Shown here: one piece after another, positions 9,696-18,355 of the stretch
Layout of the letters: every line of letters begins with the position of its first letter
Position numbering within the stretch: position 1 is the first letter of the stretch
Assembly (NCBI RefSeq): GCF_900177325.1
Contig: NZ_FXBL01000004.1
Span: forward strand, 3,472,001 to 3,536,000
From: Mesorhizobium australicum
GTDB taxonomy: Bacteria > Pseudomonadota > Alphaproteobacteria > Rhizobiales > Rhizobiaceae
DNA length: 64,000 bases
Direction: 5' to 3'
Program-made: the position numbers and the translations under genes
The notes under the pieces: model-generated
Told to the model about the DNA's origin: nothing
Seen by the model: only the letters and a program-made list of their open reading frames with translations
Database searches by the model: none

Positions 9696-11162
9696 CTACC
9701 GCGCAACAGCGAGCAGGCCATCCACGTCGATCGATCGCTCCAGATGTTCTGCTATCGCGTCAAGCGCCTCCTCGACCTTGCGACGATGATCGAACGCCCC
9801 GCCCTCCACGCCCAGTCGCGCCAGAAAGGCCCGGCGGAACGCGGTCGAGCCGAACAGGCCATGCAGATAGGTTCCCATGATGCGCCCGTTGCCCGATATG
9901 GCTCCATCCGGCCTGCCGCCGATCTCGACCAGCGGCCGCGCGCAATCGGCCCCGCCGGTGCGGCCCAGATGAATCTCGTAGCCATGAACGGCAGCGTCGA
10001 ACGCGAGCGAGAACCCGTCCGCCTCACCGACGGTCTTCTCCGACTCCAGCACCGTCTCGATGTCGAGCAGACGAAGACCGTCCACCCGCCCTCCTCCGCC
10101 TTCGATGCGATGCGGGTCCGCAACGCTGGTCCCTAGCATCTGATAGCCGCCGCAGAGGCCGACGACGTACCCGCCGCGGGCGACGTGAGCGGCGAGATCA
10201 TCCGCCCAGCCCAGCGCGCGGAAGCTTGCAAGGTCGGCGATCGTCGCCTTCGAGCCGGGTATCACCACCAGCAAAGCATCCGAAGGCAGCCGCGATCCCG
10301 GTGGCACGAAGATCACCTCGACCTCCGGCTCCGCCTTCAGCGGATCGAGATCGTCGAAATTCGCGATGCGCGGCAGCATCGGCACCGCTACCTTGAGGGC
10401 CTTGTCGCCGCCACGCGCCAGGCGGTCGAGTACCACGGAATCCTCAGACGGCAGCAAAGCCGCCTCGCGCAGCCACGGCACGACGCCAAAGGATCGCCAG
10501 CCGGTGAAGCGGGTGATCGCCGCCAGTCCATCGTCGAAAAGCGAAAGGTCGCCGCGGAACTTGTTGATCAGGAAGCCTGCGATCATGTCCCGGTCCGCTT
10601 CCGGGAGGACTAGGTGCGTGCCGGCGATCGCCGCGATCACCCCTCCCCGGTCGATGTCGCCGACGAGCACCACGGGAACGTCCGCCTTGGTGGCGAAGCC
10701 CATATTGGCGATGTCGCGGTCGCGCAGGTTGATCTCGGCCGGCGATCCTGCTCCTTCGACGACGATCAGGTCGGCGCCTGCCGAAAGCCGTGACCAGCTC
10801 TCCATCACTGCGCCGAGCAGCCGGCCCTTCAGGTTCTGGTAATCCCGCGCGCCGGCCTCTCCTGCAACCCTGCCATGCACCACCACCTGGGCGCCGATGT
10901 CGGACTGCGGCTTCAGCAGCACCGGGTTCATGTCCACGGTCGGCCGGATGCCGCAGGCCAGTGCCTGCAGCCACTGCGCCCGGCCGATCTCGCCGGAACC
11001 GCCGTCGGGATGCGCAGCAACCGCCGCATTGTTCGACATGTTCTGCGGCTTGAACGGCGCCACTCGAATGCCGCGCCGCATCGCCGCGCGGCAGAGGCCC
11101 GCCACCAGCACCGTCTTGCCGACGTCCGATCCAGTGCCCTGAAGCATGATGGCCTTCGCCAT
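9696..11162 (-). CDS. cobQ: Cobyric acid synthase CobQ
   Basis: 488 residues. The N-terminal dethiobiotin-synthetase-like domain begins with the P-loop GTGSDVGKT and continues with KPQNMSNNAAV. The C-terminal class I amidotransferase domain has the nucleophile in GLCGGYQMLG and the later His in YLHGLFG. The enzyme amidates adenosyl-cobyrinic diamide four times in coenzyme B12 synthesis in the cytoplasm. Its ATG (11162) shares one base with the TGA of the upstream cupin gene (TGATG), so ATG 11162 is preferred over an upstream in-frame start at 11216. No other cob genes are here, so it is detached from the main pathway cluster, but the window holds many cobalamin-dependent enzymes. Confidence 0.95.
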   Translation of the reverse strand: MAKAIMLQGTGSDVGKTVLVAGLCRAAMRRGIRVAPFKPQNMSNNAAVAAHPDGGSGEIGRAQWLQALACGIRPTVDMNPVLLKPQSDIGAQVVVHGRVAGEAGARDYQNLKGRLLGAVMESWSRLSAGADLIVVEGAGSPAEINLRDRDIANMGFATKADVPVVLVGDIDRGGVIAAIAGTHLVLPEADRDMIAGFLINKFRGDLSLFDDGLAAITRFTGWRSFGVVPWLREAALLPSEDSVVLDRLARGGDKALKVAVPMLPRIANFDDLDPLKAEPEVEVIFVPPGSRLPSDALLVVIPGSKATIADLASFRALGWADDLAAHVARGGYVVGLCGGYQMLGTSVADPHRIEGGGGRVDGLRLLDIETVLESEKTVGEADGFSLAFDAAVHGYEIHLGRTGGADCARPLVEIGGRPDGAISGNGRIMGTYLHGLFGSTAFRRAFLARLGVEGGAFDHRRKVEEALDAIAEHLERSIDVDGLLAVAR

Positions 11163-11764
11163 CAGCCGGCCCTGCCGGTGACGATCGAGCGCGCGGCGAG
11201 CGGCCCGCCGCGCCACAGATAGAGCGCAAGCAGCGGATCGTCGCCGGTCCTCATGGCGTGGTTCACATGGGAGGGATGATGGATAATCTCACCCGCCGCC
11301 CGCGCCGCGAATTCGCCATCGCCCTTTCGCCACAACGCGCCGCCGGTCAGGGGAATATAGATCTCCTCCGCCTCGTGATGATGATCCGGGTAGTGCACGC
11401 CGGGTCCGAGCAGCAGGAAGCCGCAGGCGACGTTGTCGTCGACGAAGTGGCCGCGCGTGCCCACCAGCTCCAGCCAGCCGTAATTGTCGAGGAAATCCTG
11501 GCCGAAGTCGCTCGCCGTGTAGGTCTGACCCCAGCGGAGCCGCTGGCCCCTCTCCGCGAGCAGGCGCGCCAGTTCCTCGCCCGAACCTCCCTCGGCGCTC
11601 GCCGCACAGGCATCGAGATGGTCAAGGCACGGCAGGGATGCCTCCTCCAGTGTCCGCTCGGGAAGCTCCAGCGCCCAGGGCGCGATGAAATCGGCGATCA
11701 GGGGCCCGCTCCCGGCCAGGAAGGCGCGCGTTTCAATCAGAAGGTCCTGTGCGATTTTTCCCAT
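11162..11764 (-). CDS. DddQ/DddL-like cupin, DMSP lyase family
   Basis: 200 residues: a helical N-terminal half and a C-terminal cupin with LLGPGVHYPDHHHEAEEIYIPLTG (residues about 118-141, split here as GPGVHYPDHHH and EAEEIYIPL in the two halves of the motif). Tyr125, His128, His130, Glu134 and Tyr136 and a later His (HHPSHVNHAM, 162-171) correspond to the metal and catalytic set of DMSP lyases of the DddQ type, which cleave dimethylsulfoniopropionate to acrylate and DMS. Substrate specificity in this cupin superfamily varies, so the activity is inferred. ATG 11764 with GAAGGGGTGGGA just upstream is preferred over the ATG at 11806. The gene overlaps cobQ by one base. Confidence 0.7.
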   Translation of the reverse strand: MGKIAQDLLIETRAFLAGSGPLIADFIAPWALELPERTLEEASLPCLDHLDACAASAEGGSGEELARLLAERGQRLRWGQTYTASDFGQDFLDNYGWLELVGTRGHFVDDNVACGFLLLGPGVHYPDHHHEAEEIYIPLTGGALWRKGDGEFAARAAGEIIHHPSHVNHAMRTGDDPLLALYLWRGGPLAARSIVTGRAG

Positions 11765-11893
11765 TCCCACCCCTTCGGAACAGCAATTGATGCACACCGG
11801 TTGCACCAGATCGAGTGCGAGCGAGCCGGTTGCGCGACCCTTTCATTGGTCTAGACTGTCGCGCCAACAAGACAAGATGCCAGGGAGGCGTAG

Positions 11894-13069
11894 ATGGATG
11901 CGACGGTCGATCAGGCCTCGGGCCAGTTCGAGCTCAACGCAGACCAACGTGCGATCCAGGAGATGGCGGCGGCCTTCGCCGGGGATCGCGTGGCCCCGAA
12001 TGCGCTGGAGTGGGACAAGAAGCGCTATTTCCCCTCCGACGTGGTCCGCGAGACCGGAGCGCTCGGCCTAGGCGGCATCTATGTCCGCGACGACGTCGGC
12101 GGCTCGGGCCTCGGCCGCATGGACGCGGTGTTGATCTTCGAGGCGCTGGCGCGGGCGTGCCCGGCCTTCTCCGCCTTCATCTCGATCCACAACATGGCAG
12201 CCTGGATGATCGACGTCTTCGGCGACGACGATCAGCGGCAGCGCTTCCTGCCGAAAATCACGTCGATGGAATGGCTGGCGAGCTATGCGCTGACGGAACC
12301 CTCGGCGGGCTCCGACGCAGCGGCGTTGAAGACGCGCGCGGTGCGCGGTCCCGGCAACGGCGCGGACTACACCCTCAACGGCACCAAGCAGTTCATCTCC
12401 GGCGCCGGCGACAACGACGTCTACGTCGTAATGGCGCGCACCGGTGAGGACGGTCCGAAGGGCGTGTCGACCTTCGTGATCCCGAAGGACGCGCCGGGGC
12501 TCAAGTTCGGCGCTCTGGAATCCAAGATGGGCTGGCACATGCAGCCGACCCGGCAAGTGATCTTCGAGGATTGCAAGGTGCCGGCGGAGAACCGCCTCTC
12601 GGCCGAGGGCATGGGCTTCCGCATCGCCATGGCAGGTCTCGACGGCGGCCGGCTCAACATCGCCGCCTGCTCGCTGGGCGGCGCCCAGTCCGCGCTCGAC
12701 AAGGCGCTGCAATACGCCTCGGAACGACAGGCCTTCGGCCAGGCCATCGATCGCTTTCAGTCCATGCAGTTCAAGCTCGCCGACATGGAGACCGAGCTGC
12801 AGGCCTCGCGCATCTTCCTCTACGCGGCCGCCTCGAAGCTGGACGCCAAGTCGCACGACGCCGGCAAATGGTCGGCGATGGCCAAGCGCTTCGTCACCGA
12901 CACCGGCTTCAAGATCGCCAACGATGCGCTCCAGGTCTTCGGCGGCTACGGTTACCTGCACGACTACGGCGTCGAGAAGCTCGTCCGCGATCTCCGCGTC
13001 CACCAGATTCTCGAAGGCACCAACGAAATCATGCGCGTCATCGTCGCGAGGCATTTGATCGGGCGGTAG
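11894..13069 (+). CDS. Acyl-CoA dehydrogenase, isobutyryl-CoA dehydrogenase type
   Basis: 391 residues with the standard three-domain acyl-CoA dehydrogenase fold. YALTEPSAGSDAA and the later FGQAIDRFQSMQFKLADM and QVFGGYGYL are the two family signatures, and the catalytic Glu lies in QILEGTNEIMR. Sequence features and the following mmsB gene indicate isobutyryl-CoA dehydrogenase, which makes methacrylyl-CoA in valine degradation, passing electrons to ETF. The start ATG is preceded by GGGAGG. It is the first gene of a two-gene set, with a 128-base spacer before mmsB. Confidence 0.9.
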   Translation: MDATVDQASGQFELNADQRAIQEMAAAFAGDRVAPNALEWDKKRYFPSDVVRETGALGLGGIYVRDDVGGSGLGRMDAVLIFEALARACPAFSAFISIHNMAAWMIDVFGDDDQRQRFLPKITSMEWLASYALTEPSAGSDAAALKTRAVRGPGNGADYTLNGTKQFISGAGDNDVYVVMARTGEDGPKGVSTFVIPKDAPGLKFGALESKMGWHMQPTRQVIFEDCKVPAENRLSAEGMGFRIAMAGLDGGRLNIAACSLGGAQSALDKALQYASERQAFGQAIDRFQSMQFKLADMETELQASRIFLYAAASKLDAKSHDAGKWSAMAKRFVTDTGFKIANDALQVFGGYGYLHDYGVEKLVRDLRVHQILEGTNEIMRVIVARHLIGR

Positions 13070-13197
13070 GGAGTAAGCGAATAGGGCGAAGGCACCAGGG
13101 GAAGCGCGGTCGCAGCCCTGCCGCGTTCCCCTTCCTAGTCTCCGACTTACTGCCTCACTACCCTATTCCCCTACCCCCCTATTTCCGGAGGAAACCA

Positions 13198-14076
13198 ATG
13201 ACCACCATCGCCTTCATCGGTCTCGGCAACATGGGCAATCCCATGGCCGCCAATCTTGTCAAGGCCGGCCACACCGTGTTCGGTTTCGACCTCGTGCCCG
13301 CCAATCTTGAGGCGGCGACGAAGAACGGCGTGACCGTGATGGCGAACGCGCCGGCGGCGGTGAAGGATGCCGACGTGGTGATCACCATGCTGCCGGCGGG
13401 CAAGCACGTCCTCTCCGTCTACGAGGACATCGCGCCCAAGGCCAAATCCGGCGCGCTTTTCATCGATTCCTCGACCATCGACGTCAATTCCGCGCGAAAG
13501 GCGCATGCGATCGCCGGCAAGTACGGCCTTCTTTCGATCGACGCGCCGGTTTCCGGCGGCACAGGTGGTGCGACGGCCGGCACGCTGACCTTCATGGCCG
13601 GGGGCTCGAAAGACGCTTTCACCATGGCCGAGCCGATCCTCAAGCCGATGGCGGGCAAGATCGTCCACTGCGGCGATGCGGGCGCCGGACAGGCGGCCAA
13701 GATCTGCAACAACATGATCCTCGGCATTTCCATGATCGGTGTCGGCGAGGCCTTCGTACTCGCTGAAAAGCTCGGCTTGTCGCATCAGGCTCTTTACGAC
13801 GTCGCCTCCACGTCGTCCGGACAATGCTGGTCGCTCACCACCTATTGCCCGGTCCCGGGTCCTGTTCCGACCTCGCCTGCGAACCGCGACTACAAGCCGG
13901 GCTTCGCGGCCGCGCTGATGCTCAAGGATCTCAAGCTCGCCCAGGAGGCCGCGTCCTCGTCCGGCGCCGTAACGCCTCTGGGCGCGGAAGCGGCCCAGCT
14001 TTACGCGCTCTATGCGGCGCAGGGCGGCGGCGACGCGGATTTCTCGGGAATTATCCGCTTCCTGCGCGGTGAGTGA
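13198..14076 (+). CDS. mmsB: 3-hydroxyisobutyrate dehydrogenase
   Basis: 292 residues. The Rossmann motif FIGLGNMGNPMAANL is at the N-terminus, followed by the substrate-binding DAPVSGGTGGA signature and the catalytic Lys in GAGQAAKICNNM (about residue 168). The enzyme oxidises 3-hydroxyisobutyrate to methylmalonate semialdehyde with NAD+, the next-but-two step after the dehydrogenase encoded upstream. ATG 13198 is preceded by CGGAGGAAACC, an excellent ribosome binding site. The enoyl-CoA hydratase and hydroxyisobutyryl-CoA hydrolase steps are not in this window. Confidence 0.93.
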   Translation: MTTIAFIGLGNMGNPMAANLVKAGHTVFGFDLVPANLEAATKNGVTVMANAPAAVKDADVVITMLPAGKHVLSVYEDIAPKAKSGALFIDSSTIDVNSARKAHAIAGKYGLLSIDAPVSGGTGGATAGTLTFMAGGSKDAFTMAEPILKPMAGKIVHCGDAGAGQAAKICNNMILGISMIGVGEAFVLAEKLGLSHQALYDVASTSSGQCWSLTTYCPVPGPVPTSPANRDYKPGFAAALMLKDLKLAQEAASSSGAVTPLGAEAAQLYALYAAQGGGDADFSGIIRFLRGE

Positions 14077-14377
14077 ACGAACCTTTCGACGTCATTAATG
14101 TAAGTATACGGAAATTAACGAAGATTTTCGCCACAGGACGCGAGAAAAGTTCGCGATTCATCCTTTGCTAAGCGCCTGATAACCGGGCGGTAACGATATC
14201 CCGTTAGAACTTGATCCCGAGGCGGACATCAAAGACCGCCCGGCTCCGGATCAGGTCTCGCGTACCGGAGCCCGAAAGTTTCAGGCGTAGCGTTTCCTGC
14301 GTTCCTAGGCTTGAGTCGCGCCCTTCCGGAAGACCGGAGGCGCGGCTTTGGCGTTTTGGGCGCAGCGATGCTGGCCT
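14077..14377. other. Intergenic region; no gene seen
   Basis: This 301-base gap between convergent genes has no supported coding frame. An inverted repeat GGCTCCGG (14242-14249) / CCGGAGCC (14265-14272) with a 15-base loop could form a weak hairpin, but it lacks a T-run and is not called a terminator. The first 100 bases are comparatively AT-rich. Confidence 0.4.
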
Positions 14378-15022
14378 TCAAAGGTCGATGGGCGCATTCG
14401 GGATCTGGATGTTCTTCGTGTTGCGCAGCACGATCGGAACGTCCTTGCCCTCCGCTCGTACAATCAGCAGCAGCACCTCCCACGCGCCCCCTGTCCGAGC
14501 CGCCTGCACATAGGCATTGCCGGCAGCCTTCGAGCCCGAGAGCGGAATAGACAGCTCGGCCCTGCCGGTTCCTCCCGCAGAGACCGAGATGTTGCCCCAT
14601 ACCCAGAAGCCGGCCGTGATGTCGTCGCCAAGCGCTTGCCTGACCTGCTCATCCGCGCGGATGAGTTCCATGCTCATCTGATAGGCCTCGCTGCGCTTCA
14701 TCATCGGAACGATGCTGGCGAACAGCCCGGCCATCCCGCCGATCACAACGATCCAGATCGCCAGTCCGGCGATCGCCCACTTGCGCTGCGTCTTTCGAAA
14801 ATGGTCCGCATCGCGCCAATAGCGATTGCGCCACGCCCAGCGGCTGCCGCGCAAACCCAGCATGATCATCATGATGAAGTTGATACCCGGGATCAGCGCC
14901 AGGAGCGCGATCAAGGTGCTGTTGCCGATGCCCCAGATCCAGTTGAGGAAGAATGCGCCCCAGTTCCAGCGATCGAGCTCGCGCGGGATTTCGGCCGGAT
15001 CGTTCAACGGTTGGCTTGCCAT
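14378..15022 (-). CDS. Coa1-like membrane protein
   Basis: 214 residues. The N-terminal part (about 18-110) has two or three hydrophobic segments, one in WNWGAFFLNWIWGIGN and LIALLALIPGINFIMMIM and another at about 83-107. The C-terminal half (about 110-214) is a soluble domain with the pattern seen in proteins annotated as cytochrome oxidase complex assembly protein 1 (Coa1) family in rhizobia. In mitochondria Coa1 assists Cox1 maturation; in these bacteria the role is unproven and no oxidase genes are nearby. It stands alone, convergent with mmsB. Confidence 0.65.
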   Translation of the reverse strand: MASQPLNDPAEIPRELDRWNWGAFFLNWIWGIGNSTLIALLALIPGINFIMMIMLGLRGSRWAWRNRYWRDADHFRKTQRKWAIAGLAIWIVVIGGMAGLFASIVPMMKRSEAYQMSMELIRADEQVRQALGDDITAGFWVWGNISVSAGGTGRAELSIPLSGSKAAGNAYVQAARTGGAWEVLLLIVRAEGKDVPIVLRNTKNIQIPNAPIDL

Positions 15023-15736
15023 TCTTGCTCCAGGTCTCGGCTTCAGATCTCACCGTAGGCCTTGTGCCCTGAGACCTCAATCGCACCGGTCCGACGATCT
15101 ACAGGAAGCGATGCGGGCGGCCGCGGATCGGTAAACTGCTCCTGCGAGGCCGAAGAGCGATGCGCCTCTGCAAAAAAAACTTCCGAATTTTTCGGCGCGT
15201 CGTTGTTGCGCCCTTGAATGAACTCGCCTTGCGCGCCGATCGCTGGAAAGACACGACCAGCGCGGTTCCGGATCACAGGAACGATCAGGGTGTTCGATCA
15301 AGGCGCTTTGACCGGCGGCGAGATTACCCACGCGGATCACCTGAGCACGCGCGCGCATCTACTTTCATGTCGAATGGGGCTTTCGGGGTGTCGCATTCGC
15401 AGCGATCCGATATCGCCCGCGCGATCCCTGTCACTCCATGTTAATTTGCATGCACACTAAAAACCCGATCAGAGCCCCTTGAAGAACGTTTGCGCACATA
15501 CATAAAAAGGAAGGCGCACTCATTAGCATGCATACATATAGGATTATCTCCATATCATTTGTACGCATCGATATTCAATACTTCATATCAATTCGCATAC
15601 GAAGATTTATATAATGAGATCGGTTCAACAATTCAGATAATCAAGCAAAATCAACTACTAAATAAACCATCGATTAACAGCCGGATCATAGCCTCGATAG
15701 CCATAGCTTGGGTCTGCTCACGGGGAAGGCGACATC
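15023..15736. other. 714-base gap with an AT-rich patch before tadE
   Basis: No recognisable gene is present. Bases about 15440-15700 are strikingly AT-rich compared with the rest of the window, with runs such as ATTTATATAATGAG. One frame (15490 onward) stays open through this patch and continues out of frame over tadE, but its translation resembles no family I know. The patch probably holds the tadE promoter region or is a remnant of transferred DNA. Confidence 0.5.
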
Positions 15737-16156
15737 ATGAGGCGAGATCTGGCCGAGGCGGAGGACGGAACCACGGCGGTCGAATTCGCGATGATCGCGC
15801 CCATCTTCATCGCATTCATGCTCGGAATGACTGCCTACGGCATCTATTTCGGCGCGGCCCATTCCGTTCAGCAACTTTCGGCGGATGCCGCGCGTGTCGC
15901 ACTGGCCGGAATAAGCGAGGCGGAGCGCAAGCAACTCGTCGCGCAATACATCCAGGAAAACTCCGCCGACTATCTCTTCCTTCGAACCGAGGCGGTTATC
16001 GCAGACGTTTCGGCCAATGCGACCGACCCGTCGCAATCGAATGTCTCGATCTCCTACGACGCGCGCAGCCTGCCGATCTGGAACCTCTATCCACCGCTGC
16101 CCTTGCCCGGACAGACGATCAGCAGGACCGCGACGATCCGCATCGGGGGGCTCTGA
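15737..16156 (+). CDS. TadE-like pilus assembly protein
   Basis: 139 residues. After a short charged leader comes the TadE signature DGTTAVEFAMIAPIFIAFML (about 11-30), where Glu follows Val-Ala-type residues before a single membrane helix, as in prepilin-like pseudopilins. TadE-type proteins are processed and help assemble Flp pili on the cell surface. The protein ends with a beta-rich domain. The stop is two bases before the ATG of the tadG-like gene, so they form an operon. No flp, tadA or rcp genes are present, so this is a satellite tadEG locus. Confidence 0.85.
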   Translation: MRRDLAEAEDGTTAVEFAMIAPIFIAFMLGMTAYGIYFGAAHSVQQLSADAARVALAGISEAERKQLVAQYIQENSADYLFLRTEAVIADVSANATDPSQSNVSISYDARSLPIWNLYPPLPLPGQTISRTATIRIGGL

Positions 16157-16158
16157 AC

Positions 16159-17904
16159 ATGCGGCTTCTAGGAGTTTTCTCCGCCCGTCTCGACAAGGCC
16201 CACGCCGGGTTTAGAAAGGACAGGAGCGGTAACATCGCGATCATGGCCGCCGCATTCTTTTCGGTGGCGCTCGTCGTGGCGGCCTTCAGCGTCGACGAGG
16301 CAGCGCTCTATTTGGAAAAGCGTCGCCTGCAGAGCATCACCGATATCGCGGCCATCCAGGCGGCGCGCGCGCCGGCTGACGCGGCCACGCTTGTCGAACA
16401 GGCCCTGAAGGACAACGGCATGTCGTAGGCGACCCAACGCGACAAGAACCAGAATATACCGACCTGGCTCGTCGGCGACGGTCGCCGCGCCGCATATGAA
16501 TTCAGCATCGGTCGATACACCGCCGACCCGTCGATCACGCCGAGCGAACGCTTCACACCGAATGGAGAGCCGGCGAACGCCGTCAAGGTCACCGTGCAGA
16601 AAAGCGGCTCGCTGTTCTTCGCCGGCAGCTTCATGGACAAGCCGATGGTGTCGGCCAGCGGCATCGCCTATTCCTCCTCGGCCGCCACATTCTCGATCGG
16701 CTCGCGCCTGGCGAGCCTGGACGGCGGGCTGCTGAACGGGCTTCTGAACGCGCTGCTCGGCACGAACGTCTCGCTCAGCGTGATGGATTACCGCGCCCTG
16801 GTGGATGCGCGTATCGACGTGCTCAGCTTCCTCGACGGCCTCGCCACCGAACTCGACCTGACCGCCGCGACATATGACGACGTGCTGGATACGACGGTCA
16901 CCGTCGGCCAGATCATCGAGGTCATGGCGGACATCACTGGCTCCGGGGACCTGACCGCATCCGCTGCTCTGAAGAAGATCCTGAACGGCAACCCGTCGGC
17001 GAAGCTCACCATCCCGCTGAGAAGCATCATCGAGGTCGGCACGCTCGGCGCCGTACGCGTTGGGACCAAGCCCAGCGGCATGACGGCCATGTTCGACGCG
17101 ATGCAGATGCTGACCGCCTCGGCGGCGCTTGCCAATGGCGAGCATCAGGTCGCCGTCTCGCTCGGCGTCAACGTGCCGGGGCTCGCGAGCGTGGGCGTCC
17201 ATCTCGCGATCGGCGAACCCGAACAGAAGACGCCCTTCATGACCATCGGCGAACGCGGCGAGATCGTCCACACCGCGCAGACGCGGCTGCTGATCGAGGC
17301 GAAGGTTGGCGGCGAGGGTCTCCTGGCGGGCGTCACCATCCGGCTGCCGATCTATGTCGAGCTGGCCTATGCCGACGCCAGGCTGACCAGTATCTCCTGC
17401 CCTTCCGGCACGCCCGACAACGCCAAGGTCACCGTTAGCGCCAAGCCAGGCGTGGCCCAATTGTGGATCGCGAACGTCCCTGCGGCCAACCTGGCCAACT
17501 TCGTGTCGTCCCCCGTCAACGGATCGGCGACGGTGGTGAATGCCCTCGGCATCAAGGTCAACGCCAGCGCCCATGTCGCGGCGACGAACGTCAAGGCGAC
17601 CGATCTCTCCTTCAGCCACAACGACATCAAGAACCTGACTGTGAAGTCGGTCTCTACAGGCAATCTCCTCGAAACCGCCGTGTCCTCGCTGCTCGGCGAG
17701 CTCGATCTCTCGGTGGAACTCGGCCCACTCAACCTCGGCCTGGGGGGAACGATCACCGCATTGCTCGGAAAGACGCTGTCCGCCGTCGCCGCACCGCTGG
17801 ACTCGCTGGTCTATAATCTCCTGCTGGCGCTGGGGATAAAGATCGGCGAGGTCGACGTTCGGGTACACGGCGTCGCTTGCCAGCGCGCCGTCCTCGTTCA
17901 GTAG
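16159..17904 (+). pseudogene. TadG-like protein, interrupted by an in-frame amber codon
   Basis: The frame beginning at ATG 16159 encodes RSGNIAIMAAAFFSVALVVA, the TadG-type N-terminal membrane helix, but meets TAG at 16426-16428 (codon 90). The same frame then continues without any further stop to TAG 17902-17904, and the downstream part (from about DKNQNIPTWLVGDGRR) reads as a normal Ser/Thr/Gly-rich extracellular protein with conserved codon bias. Without the stop the product would be 581 residues, a usual TadG length. No frameshift is needed. The locus is therefore a very recent nonsense pseudogene, a readthrough case, a sequencing error, or two separately translated parts (a GTG exists at 16594). 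tadE directly upstream is intact. Confidence 0.75.
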
Positions 17905-17944
17905 CCTCGCGGGAGCACTCGGGCTCCCTTCCGGATCGAGCCAT

Positions 17945-18355
17945 TCAGCCCTTGGGCAGGAACTGCGAGTCGACCGGCGGACGCAGCGCGTTAGCTAAAC
18001 GATTGGTCTCGTTGGCCTTGGCCGCCACTGCCAGCACCTCCATCAGCATCGCGTCGGTCATGCCTTTCGCCCGCGCGGAGGCGGTGTGCGAATAGGTGCA
18101 ATACTCACACCCATTGGTCGCCGAAACAGCGATGTAGATCAATTCCTTGGTGAGAGGGTCGAGCGCGCCCGGCCCCATCACCACTTTCAGTGCCTCCCAT
18201 GTGCGCTTCAGGTTCGCCGGATCATGCGCCAGCACCTTCCAGAAATTGTTGATCCAGTCGGTCTTCCGCGTCGCCATGATGTCATCGTAGACGGCACGGA
18301 CCTCGGGCAAGGCATCGGCATACTCGACCAGCGGCACGATCGGAGGATTGGCCAT
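17945..18355 (-). CDS. Carboxymuconolactone decarboxylase/AhpD-like protein
   Basis: 136 residues, helical, with the AhpD-type redox motif NGCEYCTYSHTASA (Cys83, Cys86, His90). Proteins of this fold act as peroxidase-linked disulfide reductases or as decarboxylases; the CxxC-x3-H arrangement favours an alkylhydroperoxidase-like role. ATG 18355 shares one base with the TGA of the upstream aminotransferase gene, and GGGAGG of that gene's end acts as ribosome binding site, so the two are coupled. The aminotransferase context suggests a role in handling by-products of amine catabolism, which is inference. Confidence 0.85.
   Translation of the reverse strand: MANPPIVPLVEYADALPEVRAVYDDIMATRKTDWINNFWKVLAHDPANLKRTWEALKVVMGPGALDPLTKELIYIAVSATNGCEYCTYSHTASARAKGMTDAMLMEVLAVAAKANETNRLANALRPPVDSQFLPKG

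Noticed and set aside
15490..16428. A 312-codon frame beginning in the AT-rich patch
   Set aside because: It runs out of frame over tadE and joins tadG's N-terminus. The leading part matches no known protein, so it is reported as an oddity rather than a gene.
16168..17868. A 566-codon minus-strand frame opposite tadG, and many similar long antisense frames such as 892-2472 and 47164-48666
   Set aside because: Such frames are mirror effects of GC-rich coding DNA. Their translations are Arg/Asp/Val/His-rich, show no domains, and the opposite strand encodes recognisable proteins.
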